Shown: positions 1 through 7,041 of the stretch, piece by piece
How the letters are laid out: each line of letters opens with the position of its first letter
Position numbering within the stretch: the first letter of the stretch is position 1
NCBI GenBank assembly: GCA_902765625.1
Contig: CACXAO010000016.1
Span: 1 to 33,549 of the forward strand
Direction of reading: 5' to 3'
DNA: 33,549 bases
Source of the DNA: an uncultured Ruminococcus sp.
Lineage (GTDB): Bacteria > Bacillota > Clostridia > Oscillospirales > Acutalibacteraceae
Program-made: the position numbers and the translations under genes
Notes under the pieces: generated by a model
What the model was told of the DNA's origin: nothing
Seen by the model: only the letters and a program-made list of their open reading frames with translations
Databases searched by the model: none

Positions 1-1194
1 GATAACAGCGATGCCGGGAAGGGTCTTGCCTTCGAGGTACTCGAGGGAAGCGCCGCCGCCGGTGGAGATGTGGCTCATCTTGTCAGCGAAGCCGAGCTGA
101 ATAACAGCCGCAGCGGAGTCGCCGCCGCCGATGATTGTGGTAGCGTCGGTCTCAGCGAGAGCCTTTGCAACAGCGATAGTGCCTGCAGCGAGGGTGGGGT
201 TCTCAAATACGCCCATGGGTCCGTTCCAGACAACGGTCTTGGCGGACTTAACAGCGTCTGCGAAGAGAGCCTGAGTCTTGGTGCCGATGTCGAGACCCTG
301 CATTTCAGCGGGAATGCTGTCTGCGTCAACGACCTGAACGTCGATGGGAGCGTCGATGGGGTTGGGAAACTCAGCAGCGATGGTGGTGTCGATGGGGAGG
401 AGGAGCTGCTTGCCGAGCTGCTCAGCCTTGGCGATCATATCCTTGCAGTAGTCGAGCTTGCTGTCGTCAACGAGAGACTTGCCGACCTCTTTGCCCTGAG
501 CCTTGAGGAAGGTGTAAGCCATGCCGCCGCCGATGATGAGGGTGTCGCACTTCTCGAGGAGGTTGGAGATAACGTTGAGCTTGTCCGCAACCTTTGCGCC
601 GCCGAGGATAGCGACGAAGGGACGAACGGGAGTTTCAACAGCATTGCCGAGGTAGTTGATTTCCTTCTGCATGAGGTAGCCTACGGCGGTGTCCTTGATG
701 TGCTCGGTAACGCCCGCGGTGGAGCAGTGAGCGCGGTGAGCGGAACCGAAAGCGTCCATTACGAATACGTCCGCAAGGGAAGCGAGCTCGGTTGAGAAGG
801 GCTCAAGGTTCTTGGTCTCTTCTTTTCTGAAGCGGGTGTTCTGGAGAAGAACAACGTCGCCGTCCTTCATTTCTGCAACAGCCTTCTTGGCGTTCTCGCC
901 TACAACCTCGTCGTCGTTTGCGAAAACAACGTCCTGACCGAGAAGCTCGGAGAGGCGAACTGCCGCGGGTGCGAGAGAGAACTTCTCCTCGGGACCGTTC
1001 TTGGGCTTGCCGAGGTGAGAGCAGAGGATAACCTTGCCGCCGTCAGCGATTAATTTCTTGATAGTGGGGAGAGCGGCAACGATTCTGTTGTCATTGGTGA
1101 TCACGCCGTCCTTGAGGGGTACGTTGAAGTCAACGCGGACAAGAACCTTCTTGCCCTTTACATTGATATCATCAACGGATACTTTGTTAAGCTT
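1..1194 (-). CDS. pgk: Phosphoglycerate kinase, 3' end cut by window edge
   Basis: Glycolytic enzyme that transfers phosphate from 1,3-bisphosphoglycerate to ADP in the cytoplasm. The frame is open for 398 codons from 1194 to the left edge. It shows family landmarks in order: VRVDFNVP (substrate-binding N-domain), [54 protein letters not shown] (nucleotide-binding C-domain) and the Gly-rich ending [14 protein letters not shown]. Usual family length is about 395-415 aa, so only a few C-terminal residues are missing. The 5' end is odd: the reading frame begins after a TAA at 1197-1195 as [14 protein letters not shown], with no ATG, GTG, TTG or CTG before the essential RVDFNVP motif and no AGGAGG-like site. 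A good promoter lies just upstream. Family identity is certain; the start is unresolved, so 1194 marks the open frame and not a verified initiation codon. Confidence 0.95.
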
Positions 1195-1233
1195 TTAGAG
1201 ATTTGTAAAAAATCAGTATTTTACATCAATCAT

Positions 1234-1262
1234 ATTATATTACATTCTCGGTTTTTTATCAA
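1234..1262 (-). promoter_or_regulatory. Sigma-A-type promoter of pgk
   Basis: On the minus strand TTGATA (1262-1257) is followed after exactly 17 bases by TATAAT (1239-1234). Transcription would begin near 1227, leaving a leader of about 33 bases. That leader contains a TGTAAAA/TTTTACA inverted repeat with an 8-base loop, but no Shine-Dalgarno sequence. It separates pgk from the upstream trmL. Confidence 0.8.
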
Positions 1263-1296
1263 TAGGTTTTGGTCGATTTGTAGAAAAAATTCGCCG

Positions 1297-1815
1297 TTAT
1301 CCGAGATTATTCACGTCGCTCCAGCGGTGGCGGTGCAGCTCGCCCCTGTTGAGCAGCTCCGGGTAATCCCACTGCCGCAAAACCTCGTAAGCCGCTATCG
1401 CAACGGAGTTCGAGAGGTTAAGGCTGCGAGCCTCGTCGATCATCGGAATGCGCAGGGTTTCGTTCGGGTGCTGCATAAGAAGATGCTCCGGCAGACCGCG
1501 CGTTTCCTTGCCGAAGAGCAGATAGCAGTTGTCGGGATATTCAACGTCGCTGTGGCGGTGAGTGCCCTTTGTCGAGAAGAAAAAGTAATTGCCGCCCTTT
1601 GTTTTTTCAAAAAAGTCGCCGAGGCTTGAGTAGTAGGTGATGTCGAGCAGGTGCCAGTAATCAAGACCCGCGCGCTTTAGTTTTCTGTCGTCAACGCGGA
1701 AGCCGAGCGGCTCCACAAGGTGAAGCGAAGCGCCTGTGGCGGCGCAGGTGCGCGCTATGTTACCGGTATTCTGGGGGATCTCGGGTTCAACGAGCACGAG
1801 GTTAAGCTTTGCCAT
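1297..1815 (-). CDS. trmL: tRNA (cytidine/uridine-34-2'-O)-methyltransferase TrmL (SPOUT family)
   Basis: Methylates the ribose of the wobble nucleotide of tRNA-Leu isoacceptors using S-adenosylmethionine. The 172-aa protein has the full set of SpoU/TrmL motifs: PEIPQNTGNIARTC near residues 11-24, LFGKETRGLP in the middle, and IPMIDEARSLNLSNSVAIAAYE near the C-terminus, which forms the trefoil-knot cofactor site. Its length is close to that of other TrmL proteins (about 155-170 aa). The ATG at 1815 is preceded by AAAGGAAA, a modest ribosome binding site. It is transcribed towards pgk, which has its own promoter. The start of the gene contains the same AAAGCTTAAC string as the damaged-looking pgk start. 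Confidence 0.95.
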   Translation of the reverse strand: MAKLNLVLVEPEIPQNTGNIARTCAATGASLHLVEPLGFRVDDRKLKRAGLDYWHLLDITYYSSLGDFFEKTKGGNYFFFSTKGTHRHSDVEYPDNCYLLFGKETRGLPEHLLMQHPNETLRIPMIDEARSLNLSNSVAIAAYEVLRQWDYPELLNRGELHRHRWSDVNNLG

Positions 1816-1850
1816 GTCAAAATTTTCCTTTCAAATATGTTTCCATTCAT

Positions 1851-1879
1851 ATTGTAACGCTAATTGCAAATAATATCAA
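1851..1879 (-). promoter_or_regulatory. Promoter of trmL
   Basis: Minus-strand TTGATA (1879-1874), a 17-base spacer and TACAAT (1856-1851), placed about 36 bases before the trmL ATG. The only other content of this divergent gap is the ribosome binding site of the small plus-strand gene, whose own promoter is not clear. Confidence 0.7.
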
Positions 1880-1906
1880 CATCTGATTCAAAAGAGGTGA
1901 AAGCAG

Positions 1907-2086
1907 ATGAACAAGAACACGATGAACGTAGTCAAGGGCGTTGCGATCGGAATGGCTGCCGGAATGGCTGTCGGCTACGTCGGCAAAAAGGCGGCTGACG
2001 ACAATCCGAAGCTCCGCAAAAAGGCAAACCGCGCCTACAAGACCTTTGAAAACATCGTCGACACCGCGCAGTATATGTTCAAATAA
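1907..2086 (+). CDS. Small glycine-zipper-like protein, unknown function (59 aa)
   Basis: I do not recognise a named family. The 59-aa frame opens with ATG at 1907, eight bases after a strong AAGAGGTGA ribosome binding site, and ends at TAA 2084-2086. Residues 9-24 form one Gly/Ala-rich hydrophobic stretch with small residues every four positions (VKGVAIGMAAGMAVGYVG), as in YtxH or glycine-zipper proteins. The remainder is basic and polar (GKKAADDNPKLRKKANRAY) and ends in an amphipathic segment. This suggests a small membrane-associated protein. It is convergent with the M23 peptidase gene and separated from it by a terminator hairpin. The ribosome binding site and amino-acid pattern make it a likely real gene; no function is inferred. 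Confidence 0.75.
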   Translation: MNKNTMNVVKGVAIGMAAGMAVGYVGKKAADDNPKLRKKANRAYKTFENIVDTAQYMFK

Positions 2087-2118
2087 ACGCATTTTCCGCG
2101 TTTATGTGGGGTGCGGAC

Positions 2119-2153
2119 GTAAAAAAGCGCTTCCGGGGTGTTCGGAAGCGCTT
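2119..2153 (-). terminator. Intrinsic terminator of the M23 peptidase gene
   Basis: An 11-bp perfect stem (AAGCGCTTCCG at 2125-2135 with CGGAAGCGCTT at 2143-2153) and a 7-base loop. On the minus strand the stem runs straight into six U residues (2126-2121), so it ends the leftward transcript. It may also serve the convergent 59-aa gene, although the plus-strand tail is poor in U. Confidence 0.85.
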
Positions 2154-2164
2154 GAAGTGTTTAT

Positions 2165-3607
2165 TTAGCTTACAAAGCCGAGGGGGTCAACCTGAGTTCC
2201 GTCAACGCGGATCTCGAAGTGTACGTGAGGACCCGTGGAATTGCCGGTGGAACCGCAGTAGGCGATAGTATCGCCCTGACTTACGTAGTCGCCGGTTGAG
2301 CACGCAACCTCGCAGGCGTGGGCGTAAACGGTCATGTAGCCGTTGCCGTGGTCGATCATAACGTAGTTGCCGTAGCCGCCGCCGTCGTTGCCTGCCCATG
2401 TTACCTTGCCGCCGTCAGCCGCAACGATGGGCTGACCGTAGTCGTCGCCGCCGGCGATGTCGATACCCTGGTGCATTCTGCCCCAGCGCCACTCAAACAG
2501 GCTGGAGATGCTGTGGGTGTGGGGGAAGGGCCAGATGAACTGACCGGAGCTTTCGCCGGAGGAGGAAGCGTTTTCCTTCTTGCCCTGCTTGCAGCCGCGG
2601 ATCAATTCCTCGGTAACGGGTTCCTTTTTGCGCTCTGTGCTCACAACGTCGGCGCTTTCGAACGCACCGTCAACGTATACAAGGCGGACGTTGATCTGTT
2701 CAGCGCCTTTTTCGCCCTCGGTAACTACCTTTTCGTAGTCGCTGTCCTCGTCCTCGTCGTAGGTGATGTCGGTTTCGTAGTCGATATCGATGTCGTATGA
2801 CCAGTCGGTCTCGAGTCTAACGGAAACCTTGCCCTTTGCCTCTTCCATAAGCTCGTCGGCTGACTTGAGCTCGCTGTTGTCAAGACCGTGCTTCTCAACG
2901 CGGACGTTGTTCACGTATTCGGTGGTCGTCGTGTCGTCGTAATCAGCGCGGTAGTCGACAAGATACTGCGCGAGAGCGTTTTCAAGCGCCTCGCCCTCGT
3001 CGGTGGTGCCGATAAGCTCGCCGTCGATGTAGAGCGACGAGAGAACGTTGTTCACGTACATATCGGGTGTGTTGAGCGAGTAGGAAACCTCGTCCTTCGT
3101 CGCCGCGGTGATAGCGGCTGTGGTCTTGGGTTCCCCGGTTTTCTTGGTCTGGGGAGCGTCGAGCGCGCTTGCTACGGTCACGCATGAGAGCATGATGGCG
3201 GTAAGACACGCGGCGACCGCGAGAATCGCCTTTTTCTTAACCGTCTTATGTGCGCGCGGCTCGGCAGGAGCACTGTGAGCGTAGGTCTTGCCGGCGGACG
3301 CTGTCTTTAAGTATTTAAGGCTTTCCATAGCCGAGCCTGAGGTGAGCGGAGCGCGTCTGCTCATGGCATACTGTCTGTCCAGAATGCTGCTCTGTGCTCT
3401 GACCGGCTTTTTGGCAGCCGTTTTCTTTTTATTGGTTTTATTAATGTTTTTTGTTTTGATGTTCTTTGCGCAGAGGTTAGCGGCTCTTTTTGCAAAGCGG
3501 ACGCTCTTTTGAGCGGTAGAAAGCTGTGCGGATTTTTTAGATGTTTTTTTAGTGGAAACAGCCTCGATTTCGCCGAAGCCGTCAAGTCCGATGAATTTTG
3601 TTTTCAC
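2165..3607 (-). CDS. Membrane-anchored M23 metallopeptidase with G5-like domain
   Basis: Predicted peptidoglycan endopeptidase of the LytM/M23 type, cutting peptide cross-links outside the cell. Protein of 480 aa. Residues 1-125 are a long Lys/Ala/Thr-rich, strongly basic tail. Residues about 127-147 are one membrane segment (AILAVAACLTAIMLSCVTV). About residues 270-345 resemble a G5 domain, with DYETDITYDEDEDSDYEKVV, a G-x-x-G turn and a final KKEPVTEEL. The C-terminal 110 residues are the M23 domain with zinc ligands H379 and D383 (HQGID) and H463 (HVHFEIR), plus catalytic H430 (YAHA). I chose the GTG at 3607 because AGGAG lies 7 bases upstream; a longer reading to 3742 would run through the promoter. 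Upstream lies a WalR-like palindrome. Confidence 0.93.
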   Translation of the reverse strand: MKTKFIGLDGFGEIEAVSTKKTSKKSAQLSTAQKSVRFAKRAANLCAKNIKTKNINKTNKKKTAAKKPVRAQSSILDRQYAMSRRAPLTSGSAMESLKYLKTASAGKTYAHSAPAEPRAHKTVKKKAILAVAACLTAIMLSCVTVASALDAPQTKKTGEPKTTAAITAATKDEVSYSLNTPDMYVNNVLSSLYIDGELIGTTDEGEALENALAQYLVDYRADYDDTTTTEYVNNVRVEKHGLDNSELKSADELMEEAKGKVSVRLETDWSYDIDIDYETDITYDEDEDSDYEKVVTEGEKGAEQINVRLVYVDGAFESADVVSTERKKEPVTEELIRGCKQGKKENASSSGESSGQFIWPFPHTHSISSLFEWRWGRMHQGIDIAGGDDYGQPIVAADGGKVTWAGNDGGGYGNYVMIDHGNGYMTVYAHACEVACSTGDYVSQGDTIAYCGSTGNSTGPHVHFEIRVDGTQVDPLGFVS

Positions 3608-3631
3608 AGTAAATTCTCCTATCTCATTAAC

Positions 3632-3649
3632 TGTTACAAAGCTGTAACA
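3632..3649 (-). promoter_or_regulatory. Palindromic WalR-like operator upstream of M23 gene
   Basis: Perfect inverted repeat TGTTACA-N4-TGTAACA. Read in either direction it also fits the published WalR/YycF direct-repeat consensus TGTWAH-N5-TGTWAH. It lies about 14 bases downstream of the -10 box, in the early transcribed leader, a position more typical of repression than activation. A nearly identical site sits in front of the membrane-protein gene at 29272. An RNA hairpin is an alternative reading. Confidence 0.55.
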
Positions 3650-3662
3650 AACCAACAACCTT

Positions 3663-3690
3663 ATTATAACAAAAAATTCATAAATTTCAA
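3663..3690 (-). promoter_or_regulatory. Promoter of M23 peptidase gene
   Basis: Minus-strand TTGAAA (3690-3685), 16-base spacer, TATAAT (3668-3663). The predicted start near 3656 gives a leader of about 50 bases that contains the TGTTACA-N4-TGTAACA palindrome. Confidence 0.7.
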
Positions 3691-3695
3691 TAAGA

Positions 3696-3745
3696 GAAAT
3701 AAAAATCGTGATAATATTCGGCGTTGTGCCAGATATTACCACGAT
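3696..3745 (-). terminator. Long A/T-rich hairpin after the GH25 gene, probable terminator
   Basis: Thirteen-base arms (ATCGTGATAATAT at 3705-3717 and ATATTACCACGAT at 3733-3745) pair with one G-U. An inner GGC/GCC pair within the 15-base loop extends the stem. On the minus strand it is followed by ATTTTTATTT, so it could end the GH25 transcript before the M23 promoter. An operator role cannot be excluded because it lies only about 15 bases upstream of the -35 box. Confidence 0.5.
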
Positions 3746-3871
3746 ATTTTAGTGATAAAGTACAATAATTCTCGAAACTAAATATACAAAGAGTTATTAA
3801 CTCGATTGCAAATAAACAGTACGTAATATTCCCTCAGAGCAATTTCAGAGCGAAAAATGTGACTGACGCGG

Positions 3872-4813
3872 CTATTTTGCGTAGTCTGCGGTGTTTTTGA
3901 AGCTGATGTTCAGGTCAACGTTGCCGTCGATTCCGTCGACATGACCTGATTCGGTGTACTGCCACATCGAGAACTGATAGTAAAAGTCTGGCTTGTTCGC
4001 GTACTGAACCAGCCACAGCTCGTAATCCTTTAAGCGCGAGAGGTCGAATTTGAAGTAAAACTCCCTGCTGGGCGAGTAGACCATAGGAATGTAGCCGTAG
4101 GACTTTACCTTTTCGCAGAACGCCACGGCGCATTCGGTAGCCTGAGTCGAGGTGACTCCGTCGGTGCGCGCGTTGTCGTCCTTCACGATTTCCCAGTCGA
4201 AGGCGAGAGGATAGTCAAGCTTGACGTCGCCGAGGATCTCCTTGGCGTATTCGGCTTCCTCCTCGGCCTCGGCGTTGGTGGTAGCCTGAGAGTAGAAGTA
4301 CGCGCCGATTTTGATGCCGGCTTCCTGAGCGCCCTGAAGGTTTTCGGCAGCCTTGTCGTCGGTGTAAAGACCGCCTTCGTCGCCGTAGCCTCTGCCGCCT
4401 ATGCGGATCATCGCGAAGTCGATGCCGCTTTCCTTGACCTTAGCCCAGTCGATGTCGCCGCTGAACGACGAAACGTCAACGCCTTCGTTAGAGGCGGGTT
4501 GACCATTCTCGCTGTAGTACTTAAAGCTCTCGTCTGCTGTAAACCCGTCGGCGCTGAGCTTGTTGACGGGAACTCCTTCAAGCTCGGTGATCCAGATATC
4601 GCCGAGGGCGTTGTCGTTGATGTGAATCTTGCCGCCGGTAGCCTGAACCTGCGAATCGGTTACGGGCTGGGTCGTTTCAGCCGAAGCGGCGGAGCTTTCG
4701 GCCTGAGATGAGTCTGAGGTCTGTGAGGATGAGCTGTCTTTTGAGCCGCAGCCGCAGAGAACCGAAGCTGAAACGGTCAAAACGGCAAGCGCAACAGTGA
4801 TTAATTGTTTCAT
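3872..4813 (-). CDS. GH25 lysozyme-like lipoprotein
   Basis: Predicted muramidase of glycoside hydrolase family 25 that would cleave the MurNAc-GlcNAc bond of peptidoglycan, anchored to the outer membrane face by lipid. Protein of 313 aa. A lipoprotein signal ends at the L-C-G-C lipobox (Cys22). A Ser/Gln/Ala/Thr-rich linker follows to about residue 57, then a short unassigned region to about 108. The GH25 barrel runs from 110 to the end: GVDVSSFSGDIDW (D113), FDWE (D206 and E208, the expected catalytic acids), and MWQYTESGHVDGIDGNVDLN near the C-terminus. The ATG at 4813 has AAAGGAAAT upstream. It is transcribed in the same direction as the M23 gene but separated from it by a hairpin. The short segment at 60-105, with ELEGVPVNKL, is not part of the standard domain. 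Confidence 0.93.
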   Translation of the reverse strand: MKQLITVALAVLTVSASVLCGCGSKDSSSSQTSDSSQAESSAASAETTQPVTDSQVQATGGKIHINDNALGDIWITELEGVPVNKLSADGFTADESFKYYSENGQPASNEGVDVSSFSGDIDWAKVKESGIDFAMIRIGGRGYGDEGGLYTDDKAAENLQGAQEAGIKIGAYFYSQATTNAEAEEEAEYAKEILGDVKLDYPLAFDWEIVKDDNARTDGVTSTQATECAVAFCEKVKSYGYIPMVYSPSREFYFKFDLSRLKDYELWLVQYANKPDFYYQFSMWQYTESGHVDGIDGNVDLNISFKNTADYAK

Positions 4814-4894
4814 ATATCCATTTCCTTTTCAAAAGATATATTAATGATAACATAAAGTAAAACATCTGTAAACAAATATTTTCTGAATTTGCTA

Positions 4895-4923
4895 TTGAAA
4901 TAATTTCCGTTTTTAAGTATAAT
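4895..4923 (+). promoter_or_regulatory. Promoter of tandem-repeat protein / L,D-transpeptidase pair
   Basis: TTGAAA (4895-4900), 17-base spacer, TATAAT (4918-4923), about 47 bases before the GTG start. It is divergent from the GH25 gene. Confidence 0.8.
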
Positions 4924-4969
4924 ATAAGATAATGGGTTAACTACGTAAGATTAAACAGGAGGTGATTGG

Positions 4970-5455
4970 GTGAATATACAGCAGCGCGGCTATCGGAAAA
5001 AGAGCCGCGACGAGCTTGTAAGAGCCATTCAGGACTGCACCTCACTCAGTCAGCTCTTTGCGCTGATTCAGCTTGAAGGCATCACCCTGCAAATGCACTC
5101 GCAGCGCGGCGCGTCAAACCTCGCGCCGCGCAGACTCACTCCGCAGGATATCATCCGCAACAACGACACTCCGCTTGAGCGTCTGAAGGCGGAGGTGCTC
5201 AAGGCAATAGGCTATAAGCCGCCGAGGTGGAAGCACGAGGACCGCATGAGGATTTTGAGAGCGATCGACAGCACTCAGACCCTGAGCGAGCTTTTTGCCC
5301 TGATTCAGCGTGAAGGCATCCGAATCCAAATGCACTCGCAGCCAGGCGCGTCAAACCTCACTCCCAGGGTGCTCACCCAAAAGGAGATCGAGGAGCACGA
5401 CACCCCGTTTGAGCGTCTCAAGGCCGAGGTCAGAAAAGCTGTCGCAGGACAGTGA
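4970..5455 (+). CDS. Unknown protein of two tandem ~67-aa repeats
   Basis: I do not recognise the family. The 161-aa product starts at a GTG preceded by AGGAGGTGA. It consists almost wholly of two copies of one unit, residues about 13-80 and 92-158. Shared elements are LRAI, LFALIQ-x-EGI, QMHSQ-x-GASNL-x-PR-x-LT and DTP-x-ERLKAEV-x-KA. The copies are also close at the DNA level over the central part, so the duplication is fairly recent or maintained. There is no signal peptide or membrane segment. Charge is mixed and predicted structure is helical with a conserved polar loop (QMHSQ-GASNL). Only 53 bases, with no terminator or promoter, separate it from the L,D-transpeptidase gene, so the two are probably cotranscribed. 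A cytoplasmic nucleic-acid- or protein-binding role is possible but unsupported. Confidence 0.85.
   Translation: MNIQQRGYRKKSRDELVRAIQDCTSLSQLFALIQLEGITLQMHSQRGASNLAPRRLTPQDIIRNNDTPLERLKAEVLKAIGYKPPRWKHEDRMRILRAIDSTQTLSELFALIQREGIRIQMHSQPGASNLTPRVLTQKEIEEHDTPFERLKAEVRKAVAGQ
5006..5443 (+). repeat. Intragenic tandem duplication (two ~200-bp units)
   Basis: Unit 1 is about 5006-5209 and unit 2 about 5243-5443. Long identical blocks include the DNA coding for ALIQ, MHSQ and GASNL, for example CAAATGCACTCGCAG at 5090-5104 and 5327-5341. The spacer encodes GYKPPRWKHED. Confidence 0.85.
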
Positions 5456-5508
5456 ACGCGAATTATCAGGTACAGAAAATTCAACACAATAAAAGAGAGG
5501 AATCTGAC

Positions 5509-6981
5509 ATGAAAAAAACACGTAAGTTCTTAGCCATCCTTCTCAGTGCGATGATTGCCGTTTCCGCAGTTTCAGCGGTCAGCTTCTCCGCCGCCGAGGA
5601 TGACACTCAGGTTGCGGCTACCCAGGCGGTAACGGAGGCTCCCACCGAGACTCCCACTCAGGCTCCGACCCAGGCGCCTACAGAGGCTCCCACCACTCAG
5701 GAACCCACGCAGGCTCCCACCACTCAGGCTCCCACAGAGCCGACGGTCAAGGTCGGTGCGGTAAAGAACGTTGAAAAGACCAGTTTTGAGCCGGGCTACA
5801 TCACCCTCAAGTGGGACAAGGTTGCCGGCGCGACAGGCTACAACGTTTACATCTGCAACAGAGACAACAGCACAACCTTCTCAAAGGCTGCTACAGTTAC
5901 CTCGAACACTGCCACGATCAAAAACCTCAGCCATACCACTCAGTACTGGTTCAGAGTTGCCGCGTATGTCAAGAAGGACGGCAAGACCTACGAGGGCGAG
6001 GCTACCTTAAAGAAAACCGCTACTCAGGCAGGCACCGTAACGGGTCTTGACATGGTTCGTTCCTCAAACGTTATCCAGTTTGAATGGGACCGCAACTCAA
6101 AGGCAACCGGCTACAAGATTTACCGCGCATGCTACTATACCGACGGCGAGTATGAGCTTTACAAGACGATCACCGACAACAAGGTGACCTCGTTCTCCGA
6201 CACAAACGTTGAGGACGGCAGAGCTTATTACTACAGCGTACGCCCCTACAGAATCCTCTACGGCGACGCTATTTACCACGCTTATCACAAGACGATCAAG
6301 TTCATCTGCGGAATGTGCTCGCCGAGCACCAGCTCAACCAGCTATGTATCGCGCGCGAACCTGAGCTGGAGACACAACAGATGGGCTACAGGCTACGACA
6401 TCTACTATTCCACCGACCGCTACAAGAACTTCAAGTATCTCGACTCAACCACCGAGAACTACTTCAACACCGTACGTCTTACCCCGGGCACGAAGTATTA
6501 CTTCCGCATTCAGCCCTACAAGATCAACGGCGCAAGCAGAACCAAGGTTGTAGGCACATGGGGCGTTGAAGGCAGAACAATCACAAGCGGCGCTTACGGA
6601 GAGAGCGTAGGCGGAACCTATGTTGAAATCAGCATCAAGCAGCAGTATATGTGGCTGTATGTTGACCGCAAGCTTGTCTGCGAAACCGACGTTGTTACCG
6701 GTAACGACGACGGCTACTGCAACACTCCCACAGGCTGTTTCAGCATCACCTCACGCGCGAGAAATACATACCTCAACGGCGTTGGTTACTCGTCCTTCGT
6801 TAACTACTGGATGGGCTTCTACGGCGGCTGCGGTATTCACGACGCAAGCTGGCGTTCTTCCTACGGCGGAACGATTTATAAGGGCAACGGTTCGCACGGC
6901 TGTGTAAACACTCCCTACAGCAAGGTTCAGAAGATTTACAACAACACAGGCTACGGCACACCCGTAATCGTATACGACTAA
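5509..6981 (+). CDS. Secreted L,D-transpeptidase (YkuD) with FN3-like repeats
   Basis: Predicted peptidoglycan cross-linking or wall-protein anchoring enzyme. The 490-aa protein has a signal peptide (KKTRKF, then a hydrophobic core to about residue 28). A Thr/Pro/Gln/Glu linker built of TEAPT/TQAPT units runs from about 36 to 80. Three fibronectin type III-like modules lie at roughly 84-171, 175-265 and 272-358, each with W/F-x-WD and GYxIY patterns. A YkuD domain occupies 369-490 with H444 (GIHDASW) and the catalytic GSHGCVNTP (H463, C465). The ATG at 5509 follows AGAGAGGAATC; an upstream in-frame ATG at 5452 would overlap the preceding gene and lack a signal-like N-terminus. FN3 modules probably bind or space the enzyme in the wall. 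It ends at a strong terminator. Confidence 0.93.
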   Translation: MKKTRKFLAILLSAMIAVSAVSAVSFSAAEDDTQVAATQAVTEAPTETPTQAPTQAPTEAPTTQEPTQAPTTQAPTEPTVKVGAVKNVEKTSFEPGYITLKWDKVAGATGYNVYICNRDNSTTFSKAATVTSNTATIKNLSHTTQYWFRVAAYVKKDGKTYEGEATLKKTATQAGTVTGLDMVRSSNVIQFEWDRNSKATGYKIYRACYYTDGEYELYKTITDNKVTSFSDTNVEDGRAYYYSVRPYRILYGDAIYHAYHKTIKFICGMCSPSTSSTSYVSRANLSWRHNRWATGYDIYYSTDRYKNFKYLDSTTENYFNTVRLTPGTKYYFRIQPYKINGASRTKVVGTWGVEGRTITSGAYGESVGGTYVEISIKQQYMWLYVDRKLVCETDVVTGNDDGYCNTPTGCFSITSRARNTYLNGVGYSSFVNYWMGFYGGCGIHDASWRSSYGGTIYKGNGSHGCVNTPYSKVQKIYNNTGYGTPVIVYD

Positions 6982-6989
6982 TAACAGAA

Positions 6990-7022
6990 AAGGGCAGTCA
7001 ATCGGCTGCCCTTGATTTTTTT
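6990..7022 (+). terminator. Intrinsic terminator after the L,D-transpeptidase gene
   Basis: AAGGGCAG (6990-6997), 8-base loop, CTGCCCTT (7006-7013), then GATTTTTTT. On the minus strand the stem is followed by TTCTGTTATT, so it may also weakly end the convergent pdaB transcript. Confidence 0.9.
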
Positions 7023-7041
7023 GGATAATTCAATTATCAAT

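Noticed and set aside
70-795. Plus-strand 241-codon frame opposite pgk
   Set aside because: Phosphoglycerate kinase motifs run through the minus strand over the same bases.
3608-3742. Longer M23 peptidase starting at 3742
   Set aside because: The extra 45 residues translate the promoter, the palindrome and the AGGAG site, and the GTG at 3607 has a correctly spaced ribosome binding site.
4868-4892. TTACAGATGTTTTA in the GH25 upstream region as a third WalR-like site
   Set aside because: It shares the first half with the two good sites, but the second TGTAA half is missing and its position relative to a promoter is unclear.
5650-5750. Repeated Thr/Pro coding units that look like a short direct-repeat array
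   Set aside because: They encode the TEAPT/TQAPT linker of the secreted L,D-transpeptidase in frame; there are no uniform spacers, so it is not a CRISPR.
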